A stretch of DNA of 64,000 nucleotides from the NCBI GenBank assembly GCA_907165135.1, contig OU015570.1:992001-1056000 (forward strand), in the 5' to 3' direction. Each line of letters opens with the position of its first letter. Positions within the stretch are counted from its first letter, which is position 1. The notes beneath the pieces were generated by a model. That model had not been told where the DNA came from. It was given only the letters and a program-made list of their open reading frames with translations, and ran no database searches. This document shows, piece by piece, positions 1 to 10,658 of this stretch. This stretch comes from Oikopleura dioica (taxonomy: Eukaryota > Chordata > Appendicularia > Copelata > Oikopleuridae). The translations under genes were made by a program, and so were the position numbers.

Positions 1-1690
1 TGTTGTTTATTTACACTGATTCAAACGTTTTTACACGAATCGTCGTCTAATGAGCGCACCTCTAGGAATCTATTGAACGACCAAGGGGCCATTTTTACTC
101 GAGAAGTAAAAGTGACAGATTAAAAAGCTCATTTGTGCGACTTTTCATTTATATAAGTAATTTAAAATTACATTGCTTCTTACTGATCCTGGTCCAACCA
201 CTTTTCGGATTTGCGAAAGGTTACGGATCCTTCAATTCGAATAATAGTTCAAGGATAATCTTTCTAGTACCAAAGTTGAACATCCGCCATTCTTCAGAGC
301 GTAAAACCGGATTTAAGGTACACAAAAACCAAATCTTGAAATAAAGAAAAACAGTATCGAAAAGCTGGCGAAATTTCGTTTTTAGTTTTTAGTTTATTAC
401 TGTAAAAAGTATTTTACAGATCAACAAGAAAAAGGAAAAGCAACATTCTGCTCAAACCAGGGAGACTTTAAGCTAGAAATCATAATAATTAAAGATTCGG
501 TGGATTCCGAAGTTGCTACCTTGTATTCTTTCTTGATTTTTGTACTTTCTTTTTGAGTATTTTTATCTTTCGTCCATAGTCTATGGACCATAGACTATGG
601 ACCATAGTTACAATGACAAGCAGAACAGCAAATCATTTCCTACTTTATGGCTGAGAGCTTTGAAAATATACTAGGTTCGCACAGTTCAATTACATGGTCG
701 ATTTCGGCCATGATATTTATGTACAGTTCAGGCATTTTCTGAATTTTTATGTCGCTTTTTAACAGTGTTTTCAAAATACCAGACCATTTTTCCTGAAAAA
801 GATCAGACTAGACTAAACCTTCTAAGTAGGCCCTCCTCTCTTTCTCTCTGCCATCTTTCTTTACATTTTCCTTTGATAAACATTTACGTTATCAAATGTT
901 ATAAACTGTATTTTACTTATTTTCAGCCATTATCTAAAACAAATCCTTTTGTCAAGGCCCTTTTTCTACTAACTACCTTTTTACCAAATAACTCTGCAGA
1001 CCATCCTTGTCGCTGATACAATCGCCGTCTATGATGCAATGCCCACGTGTGCTGAATGAACCAGATAGTTTACTACTGTACATTACTTCTAACGTTATTC
1101 CTTATCTATAGGGTCCGTACACAAAAATTCTAACTATTTTATTCGTCAAGTAAATGATTTTAAATTTTAAGGGGTTAATTGAATGCCCTAAACGAATATA
1201 AAAACATATTTTTCATAAATTTCGAAAAAGGGTTGAGGAGTAAATCGCGAAAAAGGCTGAAAATTAGCCTTCTCCATCGATTTCAAAAAATTTTATAATT
1301 TCTAATTATGTAAAAAGGGGGATTTTTATTTTCATCTTCAAAAAAAGGTTGAAACACGAAGAGAACATGTTCAAATTGCCGAAGAAAGCTCAAAAATGAG
1401 CCTTTTGCGGCGTGCCGCGCGTGGAGCGCCTTACTTTCCTTATTTGGAAGTCGTAGGGTGAGAGCGGCGTAAAAGAAAAATACTACGCTCAGAATAATTT
1501 GAAAATTAAAAAGGTTTTTTATTTATATAAATTGATTGAAAACTCATTTAAATTAAGTCTATAAATAATGTTATTAATTAAGAATTAAAAACAAATTTTA
1601 ATTTGAATAAAATGTAAATCTTATTTTTAATAAATCATATTATGATTTAATTATAAATTGTAATGTATTCTAAAGTTTCAGCCACATCCC
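1..1690. other. AT-rich stretch without a supportable gene
   Basis: Only short open frames (60-83 codons) with no recognisable motif occur here. Apart from the short palindrome at 573-601 and a GC-richer patch near 1405-1465, I see no coding or repeat structure. Confidence 0.6.
573..601. repeat. 29-bp perfect palindrome
   Basis: Two 14-bp arms (TCCATAGTCTATGG and its reverse complement) flank a single central base. Each arm contains an internal smaller palindrome, and part of the unit is repeated just after. No adjacent duplication was seen. Confidence 0.8.
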
Positions 1691-2100
1691 TGGCAAATTT
1701 TAATTAAGGGGCTTGACAAAGGCCGGGTCCAGTCCCAACCCCTCCCACTCCCTTTTCCCAATTTATGATTCGGCTTCATTATATCTAAAAGCTTCATTTT
1801 ATCCAAAGCTTCATTGTATCCGAATATCTCATTTGATCCAAAATTTTTTTGGTTATAAATTATTACCAAAAAATTGGGACCCTAGTCCCTAAATGTTACA
1901 ACTTATAATGAAGCAATTGGATCAAATGATGCTTTTGGATAAAATGAAGCCCAATTTTCAAAAAATTCGGAAGTTGGATAGGATGAAGTTTTGGATAAAA
2001 TGAAGTCAATGGATAGAATGAAGCCACTATTTTTTCGAATGAAATAAATGGATAAAATGAATCAAATGGATAAAATATCGCCGTATTTTTCAAAGAGAAG
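1690..2100. repeat. ATCC/TTCATT-rich dispersed repeat, copy A
   Basis: Irregular short repeats of the type CTTCATTTTATCCAAAGC run to about 1860 and recur in the opposite orientation (GGATAAAATGAAGC) from 1905, forming an imperfect inverted structure. A non-tandem block around 1710-1770 (GGCCGGGTCCAGTCCCAACC) is shared with a second copy near 4375. Open frames inside it are by-products of the low-complexity repeat. Confidence 0.7.
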
Positions 2101-2467
2101 ATAATAAAGCTTGACTGGTATTTGCTTTGAAATACTTCTCGACCCCCCTCTCAGAAAATTTTTCGAAAATTATTTATTCTTAATTCTTTTAGATTCATTT
2201 TGAACAATAAAAATGAATCATCTATCATGATTTCATTATTTTGTTTTCTATGATATGGCTGATCGCAAAATTTCATCAGACCAGCAATCTCATCATCCAC
2301 CGAATATTGCAATCCAAAATATTCGAGTGGTCTACGTTTGCCCAAGTCGCCGTTTGCCCAAGATCTCCGTTAGCCCAACTTGGGGAAACGGCGACTTGGG
2401 CAAACAGCGACTTTGGCAAGCGGCGATGTGAATAAAATTATATTGATTGACAACCTAATTTTATTGG

Positions 2468-2893
2468 CTTCTCCACAGTCAATCCCGGCTTCAGAAACTT
2501 CAATCCCGGCGTCAACAACTTCGATCCAAGCTTTTCAGACGCCAATCTTCGTGGCTCAAACACCAATCCTGGCATCTCCATCGTCGATCCCGGCTTCTGT
2601 AAATCTGATTCGAGCGTCACACATTACAATCCTATCTTCTCGGACATCAGTCCCGGCTTCTCAGTTGTCAATCATGGCTTTCCGAATAGCGATCATTGAT
2701 TCTCCAAGATTAGATCGACGTTGGAATTTCCAACTTGAAAAACCTAGATTAAAATTAATGAAGCCTAGATTGACGTTAGAGAAGTCGGGATTGACAATGG
2801 ATAAGTTAGGATTGACGTCGAAGAACCCGAGATTGACATCGGAGAAGCCATGATTGAAGTCGTTCAAGCCAGGATTGACGATGGTAGAAGCCA
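2468..2893. repeat. 21-bp minisatellite in mirrored orientation
   Basis: About eleven 21-bp units of the form CTTCtcNacagTCAATCCCGG run from 2468 to 2698. From about 2740 to 2893 about seven units appear as the reverse complement (AAGCCNGGATTGACgtNGAG). Because 21 is a multiple of three, an open frame crosses it and encodes a degenerate seven-residue repeat (ASxxSIP type). I regard that frame as a by-product of the repeat. Confidence 0.85.
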
Positions 2894-3064
2894 TGATTGA
2901 TATGATATCAATGATATTATGTTAATGATATTGGTGGTCTACATCCCGTATTTCTTGTACTCTTTAGGAAGAGCAACTCCTGAGAAATCGATTGGTAAAG
3001 TTTTTATGGTCTGAGTCATCACCTATGTCGTCATAAGCCCCCTTTGAAGAATGGTCATGACTCA

Positions 3065-3328
3065 TGAAGCCCTGTATCTCCAAAAATTTTCGGAAATAAT
3101 TTGAGATTTTGGTATCGTTGGAAAGCCAAGATCAAACTGGTTATGAGCACCTGATGCGCAAAATAAAATTCCCAGCAAAAAAATTTCTGGGAGAAAAACT
3201 TTTGACACAAAAAATTTTTTGGAATTTTCTTTTGCGCACCTAGTGCTCATAACCAGTTTGAGCTGGGCTTTACAACGATACCGAAATCTCTATACTTTTC
3301 TGAAATTTTTCAGAGATACAGGGCTTCA
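3065..3328. mobile_element. Foldback/MITE-like inverted repeat
   Basis: The arms begin TGAAGCCCTGTATCTC and end with its complement. They stay similar for roughly 120 bp each, with an AAATTTTTT-rich centre near 3175-3230. No clear target duplication was found. It sits inside the 2325-3381 element, so it inserted there or is part of its interior. Confidence 0.7.
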
Positions 3329-4044
3329 GTACCTGTCATTTTCATCTATCAAAGGGCGATTTTGGCAAACGGAGACCACTCAAAATATTCAGATACAGTT
3401 GGATTTCTTATTTCCGGACTGATTTTGTCCCTTTGTTTCTGAAAATAGTCCGGTTATTCGACCACCCTCTTAAAAATTATGCATCATCAAGCATATATAA
3501 ATTTCTATGGGTAGCAGTCGCTTGTATGTCTTGAAGCGGTTTCGCGGTGAAAACGGCTTAAATTGCGGTTTTTGCCTTATAATTTATAAGTTATAAATAA
3601 AGGTCGGGTCGGGTCACTTTGAAATGGCTAGAATCATGGTCGGGTCGTCTTTTGTAGAATCGGCCATTTTTGTCACCCGCTGAATTGGGGGGCAGAAGAG
3701 TTGGGTTAATTATATAAAACTTGCGCTAGAAAGGCAAATTATTCAATTTTTTAGTAATTTTTGAATTTTAAAATCGAATCTATGCCAGCGGGGCTGAGCT
3801 AACCTCTTTCAAAAAACGTATATCCCGAAAGTGCTAAACCTCATGTTAGGATCGATACTGTAAATACTTTTCCTAGGTCGGGGTCGGTTGGCGTATGTTC
3901 GCTTGGTCGGTTTGAGATTGTTTATTACGAAAATTCAAAAAATTTGCTGCAAAATATAACTTTTAATCATTGGCTGTTTCTTTAAAAACGCCATTTATTT
4001 AATCTGTCTCTGAGACAGTTTATAGAAATTTATATTTTCTAAAA

Positions 4045-4445
4045 ATAATTCTTCATTTTATCCCGAAGCTTCATTTCATCCAAATAAGCACATGAGAAAA
4101 ATTTGTCTTGATTTTATCCAGAGGCTTCATTTTATCCGAGGCATCATTCTATCCAAAGCATCATTTTATCCAAAAACTTCATCTTATACAAAGCTTCATT
4201 TAATCTAATGGCTTCGTTTTATCCAATTTCCGAATTTTTGAAAATTGGGCTTCATTTATCCAAAAGCATCATTTGATCCAATTGCTTCATTATATCCAAA
4301 AAATTTTGGATCAAATGAAGTATTTGTATACAATGAAGCTTTGGATAAAATGAAGCTTTGGATATAATTGAGAAAGGCCGGGTCCAGTCCCAACCCCTCC
4401 CAACCCCTCCCACTCCCTTCTCCCAATTTATATTTATAAACCCGT
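4045..4445. repeat. ATCC/TTCATT-rich dispersed repeat, copy B
   Basis: Same family as the 1690-2100 copy. CTTCATTTTATCC-type units occupy 4050-4300, with inverted units to 4370, followed by the shared GGCCGGGTCCAGTCCCAACC block with CCAACCCCTCC duplicated. The shared block sits on opposite sides of the array in the two copies, suggesting rearrangement or an underlying inverted structure. Confidence 0.7.
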
Positions 4446-4510
4446 TTTTTATTCTTATGGTTAGGTAAACTTGATGAAAAATGAGCTCTTTTTGAGCTTT
4501 CAATATGGTT

Positions 4511-5061
4511 GGTGATACCTAATTCTTCGGCTTGGAGGCCGAATGATTGATGCGTGTAAGAACACTGATTCTTCGGCAAAAAACCGAAGAATAAGTGATA
4601 AATGATGCACTGATTCTTCGGCTAAGGTGAATTAATTCACAGATTCCTGTGCCCCTTACCACGGGGCTTCGCCCCTTAGGTCCTAAATGCCGGGGTCTAG
4701 TCTAGGGTTACTTAGGGTTACCTTCAGTAACCCTAACTAACCCTAGCCTATCCCCTCGGGTGAGTTTGTTCTGTCACTTTGCCCAGTGCCCCCTAACACT
4801 AGCCTCAAATTATAGAAAATACTTATTGGCAATAAGTTATTGCCAAATTGAGTTTTTCTCTAGAAAATGTCTTTTCTTAAGTTATGACTCATAAGTTACA
4901 ATAAAAGAGTTTTGATAATGAATTCTAGAAAATTTGCCGAAGAATCACTGTCAATAATATCATTAATTCTTCGGTTCAAGGCAATTCTTAATTTGCCGAA
5001 GAATCAGTGTTATTGAAACCATCAATTCTTCGGTCTTGCCGAAGAATTAGCCCATACCACG
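4511..5061. mobile_element. ATTCTTCGGC-family TIR element, copy 1
   Basis: The left end is GGTGATACCTAATTCTTCGG; the right end reversed is CGTGGTATGGGCTAATTCTT. It is flanked by ATATGGTT on both sides (4503-4510, 5062-5069), an 8-bp duplication. The terminal ~90 bp contain several copies of ATTCTTCGGC in both orientations. The middle holds a GC-rich block with telomere-like AACCCTAA variants (4655-4770). No coding capacity; 8-bp duplications suit hAT-like or similar superfamilies. Confidence 0.8.
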
Positions 5062-5714
5062 ATATGGTTCGACCTGAATTAATCAACTTATGCAACTTAC
5101 GCAAAATAGGCAGCGTTCTGCGTATTTCAGGTTATAGCGCTTTTTGCTGATTTTTTTGTTGTTTATTTTTCTAGAGCTCAGTCTTGTTTTCATTATTTTC
5201 AATGCCTTTTCGAGCTCATCAAAAATTAGCAAATTAACTATATGGGGCCCATATTATGGCCATTCAAAAATACAGCTCCGTACACTTTGCCTATTTATAC
5301 ACCAATTTTCTTTTGCAATTCTACTTTGATCAAAAACTCGTAGTCACATATGGCCTGAATGATATGGGGAATACAGTATTCCGAATACACGGCGAAATAT
5401 TCAATGGTCGAAGTAGATGACAAAGATCACTAACTAATCATCAATTATCTTTTACAAATATAGCGATTTTTCTTTACGTCATTCATTGATGAACTCAAGT
5501 TTAACGCCCGCTCCGCGGGTAAAATGGTAGGAAACTCAATGGAGGAGATGTTGCACTCAGTCAAGTCTCCAGAATTTAGGAAATCAAAACAAATTCTGCG
5601 TAAGTTGACGAATTCAGGTTATCGGCCTTATGAGTTGATTTTTAACTTTGTTTGTTGCGTATGTCGCGTAAGTTGCGTATGTTGCGCGGGTTGATTATTT
5701 CAGGTTTCTCGTTC

Positions 5715-6567
5715 AATATAGAGTATAATACAGTTTTAGAATCCCCAGAAGCTGGGGATCATTTTGCCTATTAATACTTGGGGGTCTCGCTCATGCCCTG
5801 AGGCGTTTTAGGCCTCCCAAAGTCCAAAAATCGGGCGATCTCGGTAAAATCGCCATAACTTTTCTTCTCCCCATTTTCTGATGATGCCTAGCATCTTTAC
5901 TTGTAGCGGAGGCTCTGACGGTTCAAAATCTGTGTAGAAAACAATCGGACACCCCCATTCTAGGGCTCCTAAAACCTCTAGAAGTAAGGGTAGTCCAACG
6001 AAAATCGGTATTTTTACATAAATATGGCAAAACAGGTATATTTCTTTACAAAAACAATCTAGGAATAATAAAGCCGTTTTTGTGACCTCAAACTTATATT
6101 TCGGGTAATTTTTGAAGTACTTCGGGTGAGTTTTTACGAATTTTTTAGAACATAATTTGACTTTAAGTGACCTTCGATGCCCTCTAACTATATTTTGGAC
6201 ATCACGAAGTCGATTATATCGGGATTTGATCAATTTCGGACAAAAATTTTCACCTTTTACCACATTTCAGTTGAAAAGTACCGATTTTTGTCGGACTTCC
6301 TAATTTCTAGAGGTTCTAGGGGCCTAGAATGGGGGTTGTCCGGTAGTTTTCTACACAGATTTTGAACCGTCAGAGCCTTCGCTACAAGTTGAGATGCTAG
6401 GCATCAACGGAAAGTCGGGAGAAGAAAAGAAATGGCCATTTTACCGAGATCGCCCGATTTTTGGACTTTGGGAGGCCTAAAACGCCTCAGGGCTAAAACC
6501 CCAAGTATTAATAGTCAAAATGATCCCCAGCTTCTGGGGATTCTAAAACTGTATTTTACTCTCTATA
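5715..6567. mobile_element. Long foldback element, TA/CAG..CTG core ends
   Basis: Near-complementary arms of several hundred bp. The core starts CAGTTTTAGAATCCCCAG at 5731 and ends with its complement at 6551, with TA on both sides. The inverted similarity continues outward (AATATAGAG..), so the true ends may be near 5715 and 6567. The reciprocal open frames on both strands come from the arms and are not genes. Confidence 0.75.
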
Positions 6568-6569
6568 TT

Positions 6570-8410
6570 TAAAGCTCAAAAAAGAGCTCATTTTTCATCA
6601 AGTTTACCTACTTATGGTTTTTATTAAAATGTTTAAAAACCTTTACTCTAACCATTATTTTGTCTTTTTATTATCTTTTTATATCAAATTATTATTTTTG
6701 AAAGAAAAAATATAAGAAACCTTTTTAGTTAGCTCTCGCATTTTTTGCAAATTTGCGCGGCCACCCTCTATCACGCGCTCCCTTGCGTGATCGAGCGCTG
6801 CGCGCCGCGTTCAAAACATCGACGAAATTTACAGTTTTTGTAAATTACGGGCGAGGGAGTGGGTGTTTCAGACTTTTTAAAATGAATTCGAGTTAAGCTC
6901 GGTCTTCCGGTCATATTGGTGCCCTCAAATTTTTTGAAGTCGATGGACAACATAATGAACTCGAAAATGCCCATTTTTGACCCATGATATTTTTCAACCC
7001 TTTAGTTTAGGAAAAAGTTAAAAAGCAAAATTACTTAGAGTAGCTAGTTTTAAAACAAATTTGAAAATGAAAAAGATTGATTTTTATTATTTCGGGTACC
7101 TAATTTTTGTCTACGGACCCTACTTATCTACGACTTCAACAAGAAACTCCCTTTTGTGTGCTTTTTGTGTGCTGTATCTTATAAGTGAAGCCTGCCGACC
7201 AAACTCACCTTCTCCCTTAGTGGCGGGGCGGACGTTGCCGGTACCAATCCGAAATTTGTACCCGGTCTCAAATTTCTGGTACCCGGTACCGAAAAATGTC
7301 AGAATATCCAGCTAAAATTGATTTTAAAAGGTGTATTCGGTCAATAAATGAAGTTTCCTTGCTCTTCAGCCGCGGAGCGGACACTAGTTTTTCGATGAGT
7401 AATAAAAAATGCTTGACTTTGGTACCGGGTACCAATTTGGTACCGGCACCGTCCGGCTCCCTAAGTGGGGGTAGGGTGAGATATTCTGGCTTAGATGCAG
7501 TTTCAGCCTCATTTCCAGTGTCTCGTACAGTCAGCTGTTTCTTTACGCTCCTCTTCTCTCTAATTTTTGCAGTGGAATTAAATTTTGAGGAATAAATGAA
7601 CTCAGAATCATGAAATGCGCTCGAGCCCAATTCCTGAAAAATGATCTGATCTCGAATTCCATTTTTCCAATGAAAAAATGGAAAATCCCACTGGCATCTT
7701 ACCTTCACTGAAAATTTTCAAACTTAAGAGCGATTTGAGCGAGGCTTGTCTACTAGGCGAGTGCTACTGAAGGTCGGAGATCCTTGCTCTGTTGTATACT
7801 AGGGCTGCGGTGAAGCCCAATTAATGGATCCGTAGTATGATCTCAAAATTCGGCCAATCATAGCCGAATTATTCTTCTATATTTTCAATAATTCTGAATA
7901 AATTCGGCGAAATTGACCGAATTATTCGTCAGATTTTACGTAGTATTCTGGTGAAAAATTAGGCCAGCGAAATTCTCAGTGTATACTCATTTTTCTTCCT
8001 CGCGCGCTCGCGCAATCGGATTGAATAATCCCCTTAACAATTCCTAAACAAAAAAGCGCAGTGAATCCACTCGTCAGCCTATTATTCTTTCAACTTTCAT
8101 CATTTGAAAAATGGATGATCCCGAAGAGCATCCAATAATTATAACTGAAATTGACCAGACTGTAAACAATCGGAAGAATTTTCCTAACATTGTGGTATTC
8201 GAAAATGATTCTTCATGGATCAGCTGCTCTTGCAAATAGTCTGCTGTACAATTGTCAGGGAAGAATGCCGAAGGAATGAACAGATGATCAAGCGAGTGAC
8301 TCATGAGAGGACAAAAACGAGAAATGGAATCACAAGAATAACAACGGAGAAGAAAATCACTGTTCGTAATGATACGGATAAAATCGTCGATGTTTACAAT
8401 TACAATTAGT
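6570..8410. other. Unassigned region with an imperfect inverted repeat
   Basis: An imperfect inverted repeat at about 7190-7490 has KpnI-like GGTACC clusters and shared blocks such as GGTACCGGGTACCA and CACTAAGGGAG on opposite strands. Open frames of 76-146 codons occur but lack motifs and overlap the repeat. Nothing else is supportable. Confidence 0.5.
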
Positions 8411-8520
8411 TAGCTAGGGTTAGCGCAGGTAACCCTAGGTAACCCTAAGTAACCCAAGATAACCCTAGACTAGACCCCGGCATTAGCAAGTGGGGTCCCG
8501 GAGGGCGTAGCCCCCTGGGT
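8410..8520. repeat. Telomere-like AACCCTA block, partial repeat
   Basis: Degenerate AACCCTAA/AACCCTAG units followed by a GACCCCGGCATT and GGGGC block match, in inverse orientation, the interior of the 4511-5061 and 16983-17553 elements. It is a fragment of that repeat lying just outside the gypsy LTR, not a telomere. Confidence 0.6.
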
Positions 8521-8542
8521 TAGGTTAATACGGAAGAACTTT

Positions 8543-9073
8543 GTAATGGTTTTGCAACCTATGCAAATAAGTGAACACAAGAGAAATATACAGACAACTG
8601 AGCAAAGTTGGCTGTGTATAAAAGAGTAAAGTTTTTGAGCTTTTATTTGATTTATTCTCTGAGCGAGCAAAAGTGAGAATGAATGTGAGAGAGATGGTGA
8701 GCGGTTTTTATAGTTTTTCAAATTTTCGGGTTCCCAGTAGATTAATCGGCTGTTATTCGATCGTATCGTTTTCATCGGATTAATTGAACATGAACGTAAT
8801 AATTCGTCACCAACGGATTTTGTCACTTGGAAAAGGAATAATTCCATTTTAGCGGATTAATCGGATTTCGAGCATCAGGATGTGAGAATAATTTGTAGAG
8901 CGGCGTTTTAAAACGGATTATTTGGTTTTTCAGGAAGGGCGCGCGTTTTAGAGTCGATTATTTCGCCAGCGCTAGTGCGCCATCATTTTCACTTACGCGC
9001 CGTGCTCGCGTGGCAAGCTTTGCTTTGCCCCGCGGCGTGATCGTAATTAGAGCAATTCTGTAGAACCACTACA
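8543..9073 (-). repeat. 3' LTR of the gypsy element
   Basis: 531 bp, starting TGTAATGGTTTTGC on the plus strand and ending ACCACTACA. It is about 98% identical by eye to the copy at 14390-14923. A polypurine tract borders its inner edge. Confidence 0.92.
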
Positions 9074-9075
9074 TA

Positions 9076-9093
9076 TTCTTCCCTCTTCTTTTT
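9076..9093 (-). promoter_or_regulatory. Candidate polypurine tract
   Basis: On the minus strand this is AAAAAGAAGAGGGAAGAA, ending two bases before the 3' LTR. It is the expected position for the plus-strand primer in reverse transcription. The second copy of the lineage has a matching purine run at about 21041-21055. Confidence 0.75.
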
Positions 9094-9167
9094 GAGCGGA
9101 GCGTTCTGGTAAAGTTTGAAGAAGGAGCGGTTTTGAGCGAGTAGGATCTTTGAAGATTTGAGCATCT

Positions 9168-9850
9168 TCAAAGAAGATTTCCATGAAAAAAGGAGTCGAA
9201 TGCGTCAGAAGTTGCTGGGTCCATATCATCATTAAGAGTAGCCTGACGAAGGACATCCTGCATACTGATTGTTTGTTGAACTTCAATTTGAAAGTCATTA
9301 TTGTTGTTCTGAGCAAGCGACAAATTGACAAGATCGTATTCACGAGCGGGGGAATTCCAACGTATGTCCAAATTTCCTTGCCCTGAATTGTTGAGCGGAG
9401 CTTCAGGGGGTTGTAGACTACCAGGGCAGTCTCTTGAGCTACAAGGCAATCTTTCTGGCATTTTTCGATAAAGAAAGCAAAATGGACATTGGAGAGGAGT
9501 TCAACTTCTTTCAGATCGGAGAAGTTAAGCTTGTCCCAGGCGATTCTTCTGTACATGAAATGTTTGACAAAAGATTCGCGAACTTTGTCAGCTAGCTGAA
9601 GTTCTCCTTCTCGTGAGGTCTCGAAGTTGAGAAGGATTTTCATCGTGAACGCAGTTTTCTTTGTCCATAAAATTATATCATTTGGACGCGGTTCTCTTTC
9701 GTAAGAGATCCAGACATTGGTGAGCTTTTCGAGGTCAATTTGAGCAGCAAAGTTGCTGTAGAACTCGTAACCTTTGCGAGCAGATTCCTCGACGATTCTT
9801 ATGAGCTGGATTGTTTTTGGATATCGAGTGTCAATTTCGAGCGGGAACAT
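9168..9850 (-). CDS. Gypsy accessory ORF(s) between pol and 3' LTR, function unknown
   Basis: A frame opens at ATG 9850 (starts MFPLEIDTRY) and a second, overlapping frame shifted by -1 runs from ATG 9461 to 9168. The second frame is proline-rich then acidic, with a Q/N-rich middle, and ends FFHGNLL. There is no signal peptide or membrane segment, so this is not an envelope gene. A diverged copy at 21807-22460 keeps both segments in the same relative frames (W..L..i.dL then PxEAPL motifs), which argues that the arrangement is functional. It could be one protein made by -1 frameshifting or splicing, or two overlapping proteins. Confidence 0.6.
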
Positions 9851-10165
9851 TTGAGGTATGACGTATCTCAGGAAATTGGTTTTCAGATCACTTCCGGTTT
9901 TCTACTTGTCTCTGAGCCATTTTCGATCTCTTATGAGTGGCGTTTTTCTCGGAAGCGGAGGCGAAAGAGCATTTTTCGATCAACGATTCAGGAAATTGAG
10001 CGCTTTTACGTAAAATTCAACAGTCGGGAGGCTTGCATACTCTTCCCTTTTCTTTTGAGCTATTGAATCTTCTGAGCGATTAGTGTCTGAGCGAATTCTT
10101 TCCTAGAGCGAACAAATTTGAGCTGAACCGTCTCTTTGAGCAACTTGATCTTGATCGTTTGAGCA

Positions 10166-10252
10166 GATGAATCCATGAGCGAGCAGAATCATCTTTGAGA
10201 AACTTGATCTTGATCGTTTGAGCAGATGAATCCATGAGCGAGCAGAATCATC
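10166..10252 (-). other. Two tandem hairpin units downstream of pol
   Basis: Units at 10166-10193 and 10225-10252 each carry GATGA..TCATC arms around a conserved ATGAGCGAGCAGAA loop. They are about 59 bp apart in a tandem repeat. The same hairpin recurs at least five times at 23074-23333 with compensatory changes. It lies in the non-coding gap between pol and the accessory ORF. Confidence 0.65.
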
Positions 10253-10450
10253 CTTGACCAACTTGATTATGAATTATCTGAATGTGACAAAGCAACTGCA
10301 CGCATTGCTTCGCATCTTAAGAGGAGTGGACCAAGGTTCAGAAAAGTGGTGTCCATCGTGTGCGCAATTGATAAACACATTAGCTGGGTTATGAGAACAC
10401 AAGTCCAAAGAGGCCTGTATGAAACTTCTGCACAGCAAATGAGCGGGACT
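10253..10450 (-). other. Conserved non-coding block of the gypsy lineage
   Basis: About 130-140 bp here match 23334-23470 at roughly 90% by eye, with few gaps. Both coding strands are interrupted or differ between copies, so nucleotide rather than protein conservation is suggested. It follows the hairpin units in both copies. Confidence 0.55.
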
Positions 10451-10658
10451 GGATTCCCTTTGATCGAGCGAACAGGGATGACTTCGAGCTTTGAAGTGAG
10501 CCGATCCAGTGTGCATAAACATTGCCGTAGTTTATGATCCAATATTTGAGCTTCAGGTTAACCTTTTGAGAACAGGACTTTTTATCACAGATTTTGAGCG
10601 AACTTCGTAAACAAGTGTGAACGTGAGCAGGAACAGGAGCATAAGTTTAATGGTTTGA

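Larger units (their letters stand above)
2325..3381. mobile_element. Non-autonomous 9-bp-TSD element (MULE-like)
   Basis: The ends are inverted (GAGTGGTCTACGTTTGCC left; GAGTGGTCTCCGTTTGCC when the right end is reversed). Both sides are flanked by the same 9-bp word AAAATATTC (2316-2324 and 3382-3390). Nine-bp duplications are typical of Mutator-like elements. It has no transposase. It contains a short inverted repeat at 2336-2405, a mirrored 21-bp minisatellite and a nested foldback. Confidence 0.75.

Noticed and set aside
2380-2853. 157-codon frame with seven-residue repeats as a repeat protein gene
   Set aside because: The frame follows from the 21-bp period of the minisatellite; both strands are open and units are degenerate without codon bias.
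2468-2893. CRISPR array
   Set aside because: Units are contiguous without spacers, orientation flips midway, and the genome is eukaryotic.
5808-6263. 151-codon minus-strand ORF
   Set aside because: It lies in one arm of the foldback element, and a mirrored frame exists in the other arm. No protein motif.
8410-8465. Telomere or subtelomere
   Set aside because: AACCCTA units are degenerate and match the interior of a dispersed MITE found elsewhere in the window.
9047-9850. Env gene in the first gypsy element
   Set aside because: No signal peptide, no cleavage site and no membrane segment; the frame end runs into the LTR.
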